A DNA stretch of 64,000 nt. It comes from Mytilisepta virgata (taxonomy: Eukaryota > Mollusca > Bivalvia > Mytilida > Mytilidae). The notes beneath the pieces are model-generated. The model searched no databases, had not been told where the DNA came from, and saw nothing but the letters and a program-made list of their open reading frames with translations. The position numbers and the translations under genes are program-made. Where the stretch lies: assembly GCA_028015205.1 (NCBI GenBank), contig CM051516.1:48612230-48676229 (forward strand). Reading direction: 5' to 3'. Positions within the stretch are counted from its first letter, which is position 1. Every line of letters starts with the position of its first letter. Below, piece after piece: positions 20,501-30,838 of this stretch.

Positions 20501-22780
20501 CTGAAACTGCTTGGCCAAATGGATCAAAACTTGACAGGAATCATCTATGGGAGGTCCTTTATTAAGTTACCTCATATCGTCCCGATCGGACTACAAATAT
20601 GGCAGCCATGGGCATTTCTTGTTTCCGATTGCATGATACAAAAACATCTTCTCCTCTGAAATCGCTTTGCCAAATAGAACGAAACTTGACAGGAAGCATC
20701 TGCAGGAGGTTCATTACAAAATATCCTCATTTAAAAAACATAGCCTCATGGGCAACTGTTGTTTCTCATTCGTTGAAAAAAAAAGATTTTTTTTCTCTGG
20801 AACTGCTTGGCCAAATAGATCAAAACCTGACAGGAAGCATCTATGGCGGGTCTTTTATAAAGTTTCCTCATTTCGTCCCTATCGGACTACAAATATGGCT
20901 GCCATCAGCAGTTCTTGTTTCTGATTGGCTGATATAAAAAAAAAAATGTTCTCCTCTGAAGTCGCTTGGCCAAATGGAAAGAAACTTGAAGGAAGCATCT
21001 ATGGGAGGTTATTTACAAAGTTTCCTATTTCGTCCAGATCGGGCAACATACATGACCGTCCTGCGCAATTCTTCTTTGTCACTGGTTGATTTAAAAAAAA
21101 TTCTTCTCTGGAACTGCTTCACCAAATGCATCGAAACTTAACAGGAAGCATCTATGGGAAGTCGTTTATAAAGTTTCCTCATTTCATCCCGATAGGACTT
21201 CAAATATGGCTGCCATCAGCACTTTTTGTTTCTGATTGGCTGATATAAAAAAAAAATATTCTCCTCTGAAGTTGCTTGGCCAAATGGTACGAAACTTGAC
21301 AGGAAGCATCTATGGGAGGTTCTTTACAAAGTTTCGTTTAGTTCGGGAAACACACATGGCCGTCATGGGCAATTCTTGTTTCTCATTGGTTGATTAAGAA
21401 AGTTGGCCAATTGGGACCAAACTTTGGTGGAATGGTCCTTTGATGACCCCCTTCCAAAATTGTGTCCGACATTGGTGCTGTTACTAAAAATAGAAAAAAA
21501 GGGGGGGGGGGTGAATTTAAAAAAAAATTCTATGTAACTACATGGCCAATTGAAACCAGACTTGTCTGCAATGTTCTTAAGATGGTCAGCCAAGATAGCC
21601 GCCACAGCCCAACTTATTTTAACATAGGACCCTATGGGAAATTTCATTTAAAAAACTTCTTGTCTGAAAGCACTCAGACAATTGGAACCAGACTTGGCAA
21701 CCATGGTTATTAGATTATCCTCTTTCAGAATTATCTCCAATTATACAGATGTTTGTTTCTTAGGTGCTTTTATGGCTGTTGATTGGCAAATTGAATCCAG
21801 GTGAGCGATACAGGCTCCTGTGAGCCTCTAGCTTACAGTTCTTAAGCTTTTGCTAGAGAATAACTATTTCTAGTCTTACTTGCCGTTTGCAGAGTTTTTG
21901 TCGTGCTTACCATTCAAGACTGGCTGCTATAGAAACGCAAGAAGAAAACACATTTCTAATGGATACCATACGGATATTAGAAAGAGGCTACACGGGTATA
22001 AAAATTTTTTATTTTAAATATGTGCATTTGTATTCATTGAACACAATTTTTAGTTATGATGAGAAAATGAAGTCACAGTATGATGGATTGTTAGGTTCTT
22101 GTCAAGATTTATTTATACGTCGCGCTTGATATTGGTATCGCGTAGCGATGTCGGCGTATTCGGTAGCAAAAGCGATTGACCTAAATGTATATGTATCAAA
22201 TAAAACTATACATTGAATAAATCATAAACTTCCATTTTTTCTCATAAACAAATATTTTATTTGAAGATAAATTATTTTTCTACGCATACGTATAAGCTTG
22301 AGAACGCCCAGAAAATTTTTTTTTTCAGCTATAGAGGCGTAACTAAAAACTCACATATTCCTTTATATTTAACTCCAGGAAAAAAGTGGTTAATCCAAAA
22401 ATTACAATTATTGGTGAATTACATCACTTGGTAATATAAAATGATTATTTCATATAAACTACAACGTCATTAGCGTATTTTACGGAAAATAACCAACGAA
22501 GTTCAGGAATTTCGAGAATAAATTAAAAAATTTCATAATCCTCACTTTCTTTAAATTAGATCGTGATTACTGGATTGGCGGTACTGATGAGATTCTCGAA
22601 GGAGTTTGGGTTTGGGCTGAGACTGGTCAGAAAATTATCTATTTAGATTGGGCACATGGAGAACCTAATAATAAGCACGGGACTGAAAATTGTCTGGAAT
22701 TGATCAACAGGTCCGAACCAGGAAAATGGAACGATGCGCCGTGTGACTATAAAGACAACTTTATTTGTGAAATGGAGTAA
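17455..22780 (+). CDS. C-type lectin-like gene (single CRD), 5' exon(s) not found
   Basis: Three exons, 17455-17555, 21893-21995 and 22560-22780, join in frame to about 140 residues. They form a nearly complete long-form carbohydrate-recognition domain with six cysteines (EC, SC, FC, NC, PC, IC), the WIGG core, an EPN motif that in the family favours mannose-type ligands, and the WND calcium-site motif. The family acts outside the cell as calcium-dependent glycan binders, in molluscs often in mucus or immune recognition. No signal-peptide exon was recognised upstream: the LTR retrotransposon occupies the 3.6 kb before exon 17455 and repeats fill much of the first visible intron (4337 bp). The gene may therefore be complete with a distant first exon, or broken. 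The TAA at 22778 overlaps a GTAAGT, so a further exon cannot be excluded. Confidence 0.82.
17556..19223. other. lectin intron, left part
   Basis: AT-rich intronic sequence with a T/G-rich low-complexity run at about 19020-19065 and a short direct repeat (TACTACTGTGACAAACATTT near 18388 and 18431). No exon recognised. Confidence 0.5.
19230..20197 (-). mobile_element. Penelope-like retroelement, 5'-truncated
   Basis: Lies antisense in the lectin intron. Coding part at 20197-19568 followed by the shared 3' tail also present at 11880-12110. Truncation at about 20197 removes the N-terminal half of the RT, and an AT run lies just outside. No GIY-YIG endonuclease is recognisable after the RT. Confidence 0.7.
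19568..20197 (-). pseudogene. reverse transcriptase fragment (Penelope-like)
   Basis: About 210 codons open from the truncation point. It starts QQTIGIPMGTNCAPLLADLF, the conserved RT segment before the catalytic motif; FRYIDD supplies two catalytic aspartates, then the thumb-like YLDLFLEID, KLYDKRDDFNFPIVNFPF and GVYVSQLIRFSRAC. It ends FYGRHHELIDHYSVPIS... and a stop. The N-terminal half is missing, so it cannot be functional alone. The class assignment (Penelope-like rather than LINE) is from memory of similar mollusc proteins and would need a tree. Confidence 0.72.
20310..21832 (+). repeat. tandem-repeat-bearing dispersed element, 'AGCTCAC' family copy 1
   Basis: Starts near TAGCTCATGTGAGCTATTGC and ends at GGTGAGCGATACAGGCTCCTG. 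Between them are about six ~155-bp repeats (TTGGCCAAATGGA, ACTTGACAGGAAGCATCTAT, GGACTACAAATATGGC) followed by a second unit type (CATAGGACCCTATGGGAAAT). The same termini and units recur at 46645, 52213 and, inverted, 29640-30838. Open frames across it are repeat artefacts. Confidence 0.7.
21893..21995 (+). CDS. C-type lectin exon 2 of the visible CRD
   Basis: Acceptor TTTGCAG and donor GTATAA bracket 34 codons plus one base, starting SFCRAYHSRLAAIETQEENT: the first helical region of a CRD, with the third cysteine and the typical RLA.I.T..EN pattern. Phase 0 entry and phase 1 exit fit the neighbouring exons. Confidence 0.85.
22560..22780 (+). CDS. C-type lectin exon 3 of the visible CRD
   Basis: Begins DRDYWIGGTD after an AG acceptor. 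It continues through GVWVWAETG, GEPNN (EPN motif), ENCLEL, KWNDAPC (WND) and FICEME with a TAA stop. It holds the calcium/sugar-site residues and the last three cysteines. An AATAAA lies about 245 bp downstream (near 23023). Confidence 0.88.
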
Positions 22781-23464
22781 GTAATAAAACAGAGATCGAA
22801 GCATTTAACAATCATAAATGTAACCAAAGAAAATTTTATTTCATTTATTTTCTGGCAATTTTTAGGTCATGACGGTTATCGTAAACTTTGCGTTTAGTTG
22901 CTTAAATTTATTGTCATTTTAAGTTTGAGTGTCATAACGTTTGATGATTTTCTCTTATACTATGTTATTTCTTAGAATACATATTATGCTTTATTTAAAT
23001 ACAATGTAAATGTAATTTAAATGAATAAAAACAAAACAAATTTCACCGTAGGCCTGTCAGCAATCCGAAAACTGTTGACAATAAACATTCGAACTAAATA
23101 ATGTTACATTTTGTCTGTGTTGATTGATGGAGTGGAGATTATTAAATTCCAATTATATACTAGTAGTAAAAAATTATTATATTTAAATTTCGACATTCTG
23201 TTGCTTGTTTTACCAAGTGTATTGTGTACAGAGAGTTTCTGAATCAAGCTACATCACATATTTTCGTAGCCAAATCATCAGAACATTGTAAGCTTGTCCA
23301 CAAGTAGCAGTAATCTATTTTTCTTTGTATTTTGGTGCTTTATCTGTTTTAAAAAAGCATCAACATTGCTATACTGTCCATCAGTAACGGTTATCTATTT
23401 GTTTTATTTGGGGCTTTTCCGTTTTTTCTATATTTTTTGTCTTTATTTGTTGATTTATGTCTTA
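22781..23464. other. lectin 3' flank / intergenic
   Basis: AT-rich. A plausible polyadenylation signal (ATGAATAAAAAC) sits near 23020. Nothing else recognised. Confidence 0.45.
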
Positions 23465-23800
23465 ATTGTCGATACTGTCCCTTGTGACCTTCACTGTCGA
23501 TACTGTCCCTTGTTCCCTTTATTGTCGATACTGTTCCTTGTGTCCTTCATTGTCGATACTGTCCCTTATGGCCTTCATTGTCGATACTGTCCCTTGTGAC
23601 CTTCATTGTCGATACTGTCCCTTGTGGCCTTCATAGTCGATACTGTCCCTTGTGGCCTTCATTTTCGACACTGTCCCTTGTGGCCTGTATTGTCGATACT
23701 GTCCCTTGTGACCTTCATTGTCGATACTGTCCCTTGTTGCCTTCATTGTCGATACTTTCACTTGTGGTCTTAATTGTCGATACTGTCCCTTGTGGCCTTC
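23465..23800. repeat. 28-bp minisatellite, 12 copies
   Basis: Unit close to ATTGTCGATACTGTCCCTTG plus TGGCCTTC, spaced exactly 28 bp from about 23465 to 23773 (11 intervals = 308 bp). Copies differ by 1-4 bases. Because 28 is not a multiple of three, the repeat is open in more than one frame, which explains the artefactual frames encoding IVDTVPCG-like repeats. Confidence 0.9.
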
Positions 23801-23873
23801 ATTTATTCTTTCAATGCTGTAAGGAGAAATGAAATGAAGTACGTGGAAAATTCCAATGAGTATAGACCGCCTC

Positions 23874-24217
23874 GGTGGTCTCTTGCTCGCTCCGAGTGCA
23901 GAAGGTCGCGGGTTCGATCCCCGGCCGGGTCAAACCAAAGACATTAAAATTGGTATTTGCTGCTTTTCCGCCAAGCACGCGGCATCTAGGAGTAAGAGCA
24001 AAGACTGGTCGGCTCGGAGTCAGTATAATGTGTCCGAGTGAGATGATATGTCTTCCCGCGGACAGTTACCTCGTGAGCTAGCACATTAAAAATCCGACTT
24101 AGCCTGTCGGTCTAGTACAAAGCAGGGATCATATTCATTATCATATCAACATGTTCTCGTCCTGATATGCACCTGGTTGCCACTGGACGTTAAACAATAA
24201 TTCATCCATCGATCAAT
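23874..24217 (+). mobile_element. tRNA-derived SINE, copy 1
   Basis: tRNA-like head GACCGCCTCGGTGGTCTC with A-box and B-box GGTTCGATCCC about 50 bp on. A body follows (CAAACCAAAGACATTAAA, GATATGTCTTCCCGCGGAC) and a tail GGACGTTAAACAATAATTCA. It shares this whole layout with 45095-45440. Confidence 0.85.
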
Positions 24218-24616
24218 GAGAATAAACCCAGATATGGGATTTCGGTGTCCCAGACAAATTTACCTTCGTAAAATCGTTGCTGTGGAAACGCAATCGTTTC
24301 ACACTAATAGGGTATGCGGGACAGTGATTTCGAACTTTGTATCCCATAAGAATTAAAATAAAATTTCCTAGTAAATGTTATTTCTAATAGATTTGGTATT
24401 TTTTATTTAGCTTTTTTTCATGTTTTCTTTGAATTACTGATCCGTTACTCTTACTCGTGCTGACTTGTTAACTGTTATTGAAGAGCTCTAACAGACTTTG
24501 TTTTTTTTAATCCTCGTAAAGTTGGCTTCGTAATAGTGAGAGAAAAGAATTAGCTAGTTATGGGGAACATTTAGTAATCATTGGAATACTTATAACTTGG
24601 AAGCAATTTGGACAAC

Positions 24617-24770
24617 CAAAGCGATTTCTATTATCGCTTATCAATAGGAAAATTTAACGTAAATAATTTCCAAGCTTTTTAAGGAAAAGTCAGCTAGTGG
24701 GAGACACAGTTAGTATTCATACTAATATCTACATCATAGCGGCAAAAGAGAAACATTATCAATAATCAGT
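24617..24770. repeat. dispersed repeat, copy 2 of 1-150
   Basis: Same repeat as at the window start with about 10% differences and a small deletion. Sequence to the left (24500-24616) is therefore what lies beyond the shared block, so the repeat probably starts near 24617. Confidence 0.55.
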
Positions 24771-26939
24771 AAGAAATTCAACTGTTTTATTTTCAAACTA
24801 GTCCATTTTGTTTAATTTTTACTGACTTTACTGAAATAAGCAGCATATTTAAGGACCATTTTAACCAATTGGAAAATCTCGTAACACTGTAGTATAGAAA
24901 TTTGCAGATGTCGTGTATAAAAGCCGGAGAATGTTTATTTTTACGATTGAGTGGAATTGATTGTTTGCGGCCTTCGAAGAAAATATATGCTCAGCTACTT
25001 ATATGTAGGTACTGACAATGAAATCAATACAAAAATTCTACAAAGTTTACTTTTCTAAAATCGTTAGATTTTTTGGAAACTTGATCTCTTTCAATTATAG
25101 TGAAATCTTCTTTCTAATGTGTTTGTTTTATTGTTTCAATCTATAAGTTTTCAGTCTTAAGTACTAATTAAGATATCAAAATTGGCATGAGAGCACGAAA
25201 ATATCTTAAATTTTCATTTTATAAGCACTGAAATTTTAATGGAAAGATTCAAATTTATGTATTTTGGACTTTTAAGACGGAATATTTGACAATGGGACAG
25301 CGTTGAAATTTTAGTAAGCACCGAGTGAGAAAACATCAATTGTTTTGTTGGGAAAGCTCTTCCCGCTTTCAGTTCAATTGGGCGATTCATTGACGATTAC
25401 AGGAAGTTTTTAAATTTCATTTGTTCAATGATAATTGAAGTTCACAAAAAGACACTACCAAACTTTTATCCATAGGTATATTCTATGAATATGTTTTTGT
25501 CATTTATTAATAAATTACGTACGGACAAATATATGAGAAAAAGAATTCTTCCGTTTTGGGGCATTTTCTACATTTCGATTTTCGTGTGCACGCTACCATG
25601 TCTGTTATGGGTGGTTCAATCAATCAGAATTCTTTTTTTTTTAATACGTTTTTACCAATCAGGTGCAACGTTATTTAATTTCATCGGCCTAGGTACGTGC
25701 AACCTAAAAATCGAGTATTTACGGAAGAAATAGGTACTTATAATCGTTCAAAAGTGAAGAACTGGAAAATCTTCAACTCGGTTTTATGCTGAAAAACTCG
25801 TTGAAGATTTTTCAGTCTTCGCTTTGAACTCGTGTAAACTCCTATTAAACCAAATTAATAGGTCGGAGCAGCAAGATGTCCAAAATCAAAAGACAAGAAC
25901 AGTGTTTAAGAAAGAGAACAAGGAATAAAAATCAAAGAGAAAAACAAACAAGGAATTAAAGCACATATGTACAGAAAGAAAATGTTTTATGGTTATCCTT
26001 TAATAATAAACAAAGCATGCTGACAACGCTTATATTGCGCTATCTTCAACTCTGAGCCTCATCTTCCTACAAGATTAAGAAAATCCCTTCCAAAGCCAAA
26101 ATTAATATTTTATAATCTTCTTCCTATGTTGAAATGTTGCTTTAAAAATAAAACTACATGTACTAGTAGACGGTTCCAGGAAAACCGCCATCCGTTTGCT
26201 TGAACAAAAATATATAAAATAGGACTCTTGGCAAACATGTTTGGGAACCCAGTCGATATTAGAAAGGCTGTTTAGGTTAAATTTCGGACCACCAACATTT
26301 GATAAATGTAGTCGTGTCAGTTATGATTAATACAGGAAAATAAGAGTTATACGTGAAGAACCTTAAATTCCGCAGCATACATCTTACTTTAATCAAAAAC
26401 TTCTTAAGACGTAAACTTACCTTTGACTGTTACTTCATATTTGTTATGTAATATATGTAATTTTTTGTAGACTGCCAGCTGGTGGAGGTATTATTGGGAA
26501 ATAAAAGGACAACGAAGTGTTTTCTTTCCAAAATAAATCTTGGCAATACATTAAGATTTTTTATACAAAAATTTTAAAACATTTTGAAGTTTGAAAAGTT
26601 TTTCGTTCACATTTAGATTGCCATTTCTCGTTTTGTCCGTAGATGAAATACGTAAATACTATGGAATGTCATTTCAAATAATTAACGAAAGGACCAACAG
26701 AATCACCGCATTACATCAAAGTCTGATTCTAGTTAACCAAAAAATTTCAGAATAATAAAATCTTTAGGCTAATAACAAAAAGAGATTACCATAATGGATA
26801 ATCTTAGTTAACTGAGGAAACGAAGCTTACTTGTTTCAGACATATAGGAATCAGAACACATTCTTATAGTACAGCTTCTGTCGATATTATGTTAGCATTC
26901 TTAGGAAGGCAAAATAATAAAATTTTAGTCTTGACAGAA
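24771..26939. other. intergenic; one hairpin at 25751-25826
   Basis: AT-rich. 25751-25780 and 25797-25826 form an imperfect hairpin (GAAAATCTTCAACTCG and its complement). The 82-codon hydrophobic frame at 25485-25733 has no recognisable family and is not called. Confidence 0.5.
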
Positions 26940-27350
26940 AGGTTGCTCCTAACTTGGAGTCATCCTTATTAAAGTTTTATAGACGTCATCATGACTTGGT
27001 TGACAGGTATGAAAAACCGTTTCCCAAATGAAAATGGACCTGTTTCATTGATTTTATCCCTTCCTCATACCGGATTTGACATGGGCAGCATGGCTTGTGT
27101 CCTGCAGGAAGCTGCATACTCTTTCCCCAGTTTTTTTTTTTTGGTGGGGTCCATTTTGTTTATATGTTTTTAGTTTTTAATTGTAGTGCATGCATTGTTT
27201 TGGTCTTGTCTTCGTCATGTTCGTTGTTCTCCGGAGTTTGTCAGTTTTTCGATTTTCCTCCCCTTCGATTATCCCTTTGGTACATCTGGACTTTTTTGGC
27301 CTTCATCAGTGGTTTAGCATTCCCAGAATGCTGCATGTATGAATACTGCT
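26940..27350 (+). mobile_element. degenerate Penelope-like 3' remnant
   Basis: 26968-27012 resembles the FYGRHHELIDRY coding end of 11796-11860 (TTTTATAGACGTCATCATGA, TTGGTTGACAGGTATG), followed by a T/G-rich tail like that of the other copies. Heavily decayed. Confidence 0.4.
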
Positions 27351-28806
27351 AATTAAAATACTGTTTTAAAAGTAACGAAATGTGTGAATATTTAAACCCT
27401 TTACTTCTATTGCTGGTATTTCACTGGGAGACCTACTTTACCTGCTAATCAGACGAATCAAGTAGACCTTGATTTGTCGTATATGTCCTTGTACTTCCTT
27501 CAAGAGAGTATCGGTGTGCTATGTTACATTTTTGTACATGGATAATATTTAAAATTATCTTCGTATTGATTTATAAACAAATCACATCTACAGCCCATGC
27601 CTTGTTTTGAACCATCAAAGAATGACGATGTTTCTAGACGACCTTAAAATTCTTCTCAACATGCTTTTGAGTTTATGTTTTATTTTCCTTCATTTTGACT
27701 TCTTTTGCCTTTGCCTGTTTACTGTCCTGTGCGACTAACACTCTTTTCAAAGTTTCCTATTTCATTTAACAGGGAAGCAGACACGTATTTATTTTTAAAA
27801 ACCTTTGACATTATATGTTCGTTGTATTTGGATCATTTATGTATGAAATGTAATTGTGATTTTTAAAGTTTTAATTATAAATGAATCATAAGTCAAATCT
27901 AAGACGGCAATTCAAGTTAAAAAATGAATTTCGAAAGCAGATATAATCTAGTGACCCCAACTGTTCCTCAAGCTAATTAAAAGATATCAAAATATTTCCA
28001 GAACGATTTATTTATTTTTTTTATAAATTTGGATTTTTTTTTTAATGTCAAGTTTTGCATATAACCTGGCATGTTTTATCGTAAAATCGGAATAATAAAT
28101 TTTGGAGAGAACAATTCACAAGTCTGAAAATACATATAATTTCTTATGTTTAAGGTATGCCTCCTCCTTAAGCAATATTGAGTCTTTTATTGAAAATGCA
28201 CCTTTTTTATAAATATTTTATATCTCTGAAAAATCTGCAATACAGTTCAAACGCAACACCTGCGGAGAATATTAATTTTCAGTCACTTTGATTTTCTTTT
28301 CTTGGTCATATTCACGTTCCGAAAATCAGCTGAAATTCTTTCAGATAACAATGATAAAGCAAAAGCTCACATATAAAGTATCCATTGCAGCTAGTTGTTC
28401 ATTCCATGCACTAAGTTCCACGTCCATTCCAATGATCAAAGTTATCAAAATTACAAATAATATTAGAAGTACGTCATTTGAAATTGTAAAAAAATAATTA
28501 TGATTCTACATGATTGCAGTAAATTTTATCCAACGGTTTTAGTGAAGATACTTATTGATACTTTGTCATCCAAATTATATAAGTTCCTACCGCATTTTAA
28601 CAGAAACACAGCTTGTTTCTGTTGCACATTCTTTTCCCTGCTTTGTTTTACAGGAATTATTCAACATTAAATATAAACATCTATTTCCTCTGACCGACAA
28701 AAAAATGTTTTCTGAACGATAGTACAAGTACATCTTAACGCAAACTGACACAAAACATAAAATATTATTAAATAGTATATAAAAAATCGAAAAACAAAAC
28801 TTAAAG
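27351..28806. other. intergenic, no gene seen
   Basis: AT-rich, ending at the 3' end of the minus-strand gene below. No clear AATAAA for that gene was found immediately after its stop. Confidence 0.4.
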
Positions 28807-29394
28807 CTACGTGTCTTGTTCGCCTTCTTTCTGTACTTCATCCATCATTTGTCGCCGTTTTGCCTTCGCTGTAATACGGTTCCGACGTGGGTCTCTTGAG
28901 GCACCTAATCCAGTTGGTGGTAAGCCTATGGGTTCTCCATTTCTGTTTGTCTTTTTCGGCTGATTTTCTTTATCTTCTGTTTTGTTTTCAGATTGCAGTC
29001 TTGCTTGTGCCAAATCATTTTTTCTATTGTTATTTCTGTCTTCAGGGATACTTAAATCACATTTAGCATGTTTCTTTTGACCTTTAGTCGACGTCTTAAC
29101 AACTAATCCGTCCATTGAACGAGAGAATTCTTGCAATTGTTTGATATTATCTTTCGACGGTTCGTCTTGAACATTTTCTTCATCAACTTCCGTTATTTCA
29201 TCAAATGTGATTGGCTGAGTTTTATATCTACCGATCTGACGCTGAGCACGCGATCGTCTACCATGTCTCGTGGGTGATGCTGGACAAAACTCTGGATTTA
29301 AGTGAAGCCGCGATAACCTTTCTGGAAAGTGCGTTTCAAAATGGAAGAGTGGATCGTGGATCCTTGGGGACGTCATTTTTGATCTACTTGAGAT
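28807..29394 (-). CDS. 3'-terminal coding exon of an unrecognised gene
   Basis: A frame of 189 codons from ATG 29376 to TAG. Its residue mix is not that of random AT-rich frames: basic and charged, with an ordered N-terminal part (PLFHFETHFPERLSRLHLNP, SPTRHGRRSRAQRQ, TQPITFDEITEVDEEN), then a low-complexity K/N/E/Q-rich middle, and near the end a conserved-looking GLPPTGLGASRDPRR. On the minus strand a good acceptor (TTTATTTCATTTTCAG, with TACTAAT further up) precedes ATCTCAAGTAGATCAAAA-ATG. The frame is open through it in phase 0, so this may be the last exon of a longer gene rather than a single-exon gene. No transmembrane segment or signal peptide. I do not recognise the family; a nuclear or cytosolic regulatory protein is only a guess. 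Confidence 0.6.
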   Translation of the reverse strand: MSSRSKMTSPRIHDPLFHFETHFPERLSRLHLNPEFCPASPTRHGRRSRAQRQIGRYKTQPITFDEITEVDEENVQDEPSKDNIKQLQEFSRSMDGLVVKTSTKGQKKHAKCDLSIPEDRNNNRKNDLAQARLQSENKTEDKENQPKKTNRNGEPIGLPPTGLGASRDPRRNRITAKAKRRQMMDEVQKEGEQDT

Positions 29395-29639
29395 CTGAAA
29401 ATGAAATAAAAAATATGCAAAAGAAAGATCTAAAAATGTTTAGCTTATAACTCGATTAGTATGTCAGGTTTGTTGAAATAAAGTTTAATTGACAGCAGCC
29501 GACTCTACTCCATGCTATATTTTGACAGTGTTGTATTAAAAGTCTTTTGTCTTCAGATTTGTTTTTTCATCAACCTTTACCCTATATTTCAATTCTTGAA
29601 AAGATAGAAAACTTTACAGTAACATCTTAAGGCTATAAG

Positions 29640-30838
29640 CTTAAGTGACCCTGAATCGCTTACTTTGATAATGAATCAGATAGCATACTGCATATTCGAC
29701 TTGTTTGTATATCAAGGCTAAGCCAATCAGAACTGGTAAGTTTGGTCAATATTGGCTTTGTAATTTCAGAGAAACTGTGATTTCCGGTATGCTTCAATGC
29801 AAACTTATGTGCCACCGCACCCAAAATGTATGCCGACCAATCAACACCAAATAAGGAATCTTTGTAGAAGGTCTCTAATGATAAACCATCATTCCCACAA
29901 AGTTTGAAAAGATTTGGAATTTTAGTTTTGGAGGAGAAGAAAACTTGACAAATCAAAATCAAGACTTTCCTTTGGTTGTTTTTTTTTCATCCAATCCCAT
30001 TGAACTTTTTATAAAGGACCTTCCTTACATTATTCTTGCCAAGTTTTATTATTACCGGCCATGTAGTTTCAGAGAAGATGATCAGATAGTTATTTCCCAT
30101 AGGCAAACTTATGTGCTTAGCCGATCAGATCTAGATCCTTCAATACTTGTACAGTATTCCTTGTAAGTTTGGTCAATATTAGCTTTCTAATTACAGGGAA
30201 ATTGTGTTTTACCATATGTTTCAATGCTAACCCATATGCCATCGGGATCAACCTGAATGGGGAATATTTGCACAGGGTCTCCGATTCGCCATTCCTGTAA
30301 AACTTGAAAATATTTGGTTTTGTACTTTCGGAGAGGTATTATATTGGCTAATCAGAAACAAAATCGCCTCTTATGGCCATTTTACCTGACCAATCAACAC
30401 CAAATGAGGAAATTCTGTAGAAGACCTTCCAATCAAAGTTTAGTTGGCAATGGCTGAGCACTTTCAGGGAAGGTTATGATGCAATTTCCCCATAAAGGTC
30501 AATGTAAATCTATGTGTCACCGTTGCCCCAACCTTGTTCGGCAAATCAGTACCAATGAGGATACTGTGTAGAGGACCTTCCAGTTATCTTTCCTATAAAG
30601 TTTCAAGACATTGATCAATCAGAAAAAAAAATGCCTGTGGCAGCCACGTTTGTAGATCAATCAGCACCGAATGAGGCAACTTTATAAAGAACTACATCAT
30701 TCATGCAAATTTTGGTTGAAATTGGCTGACCGGTTTCATGGGAGAAGATTAAAATGTGAAATTTTAACAACGAAGACAGACGATGGACACAAAGTGATAG
30801 CAATAGCTTGCATGGGTTTCAGCCAGGTAAGCTAAAAA
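29640..30838 (-). repeat. 'AGCTCAC' family tandem-repeat element, copy 2 (inverted)
   Basis: Read on the minus strand it starts at 30838 with TTTTTAGCTTACCTGGCTGA and CAAGCTATTGCTATCACTTT, the family's 5' end. It continues into diverged ~150-bp units (ACCAATCAGCACC-type) toward 29640. Much more decayed than the copy at 20.3 kb. Confidence 0.55.

Noticed and set aside
23294..23832. Cysteine- and proline-containing repetitive proteins encoded by 23294-23832
   Set aside because: They are translations of the 28-bp minisatellite, which is open in several frames.
25485..25733. 82-codon hydrophobic frame, possible small membrane protein
   Set aside because: Hydrophobicity is expected from T-rich sequence; no start context, no homologous motif.
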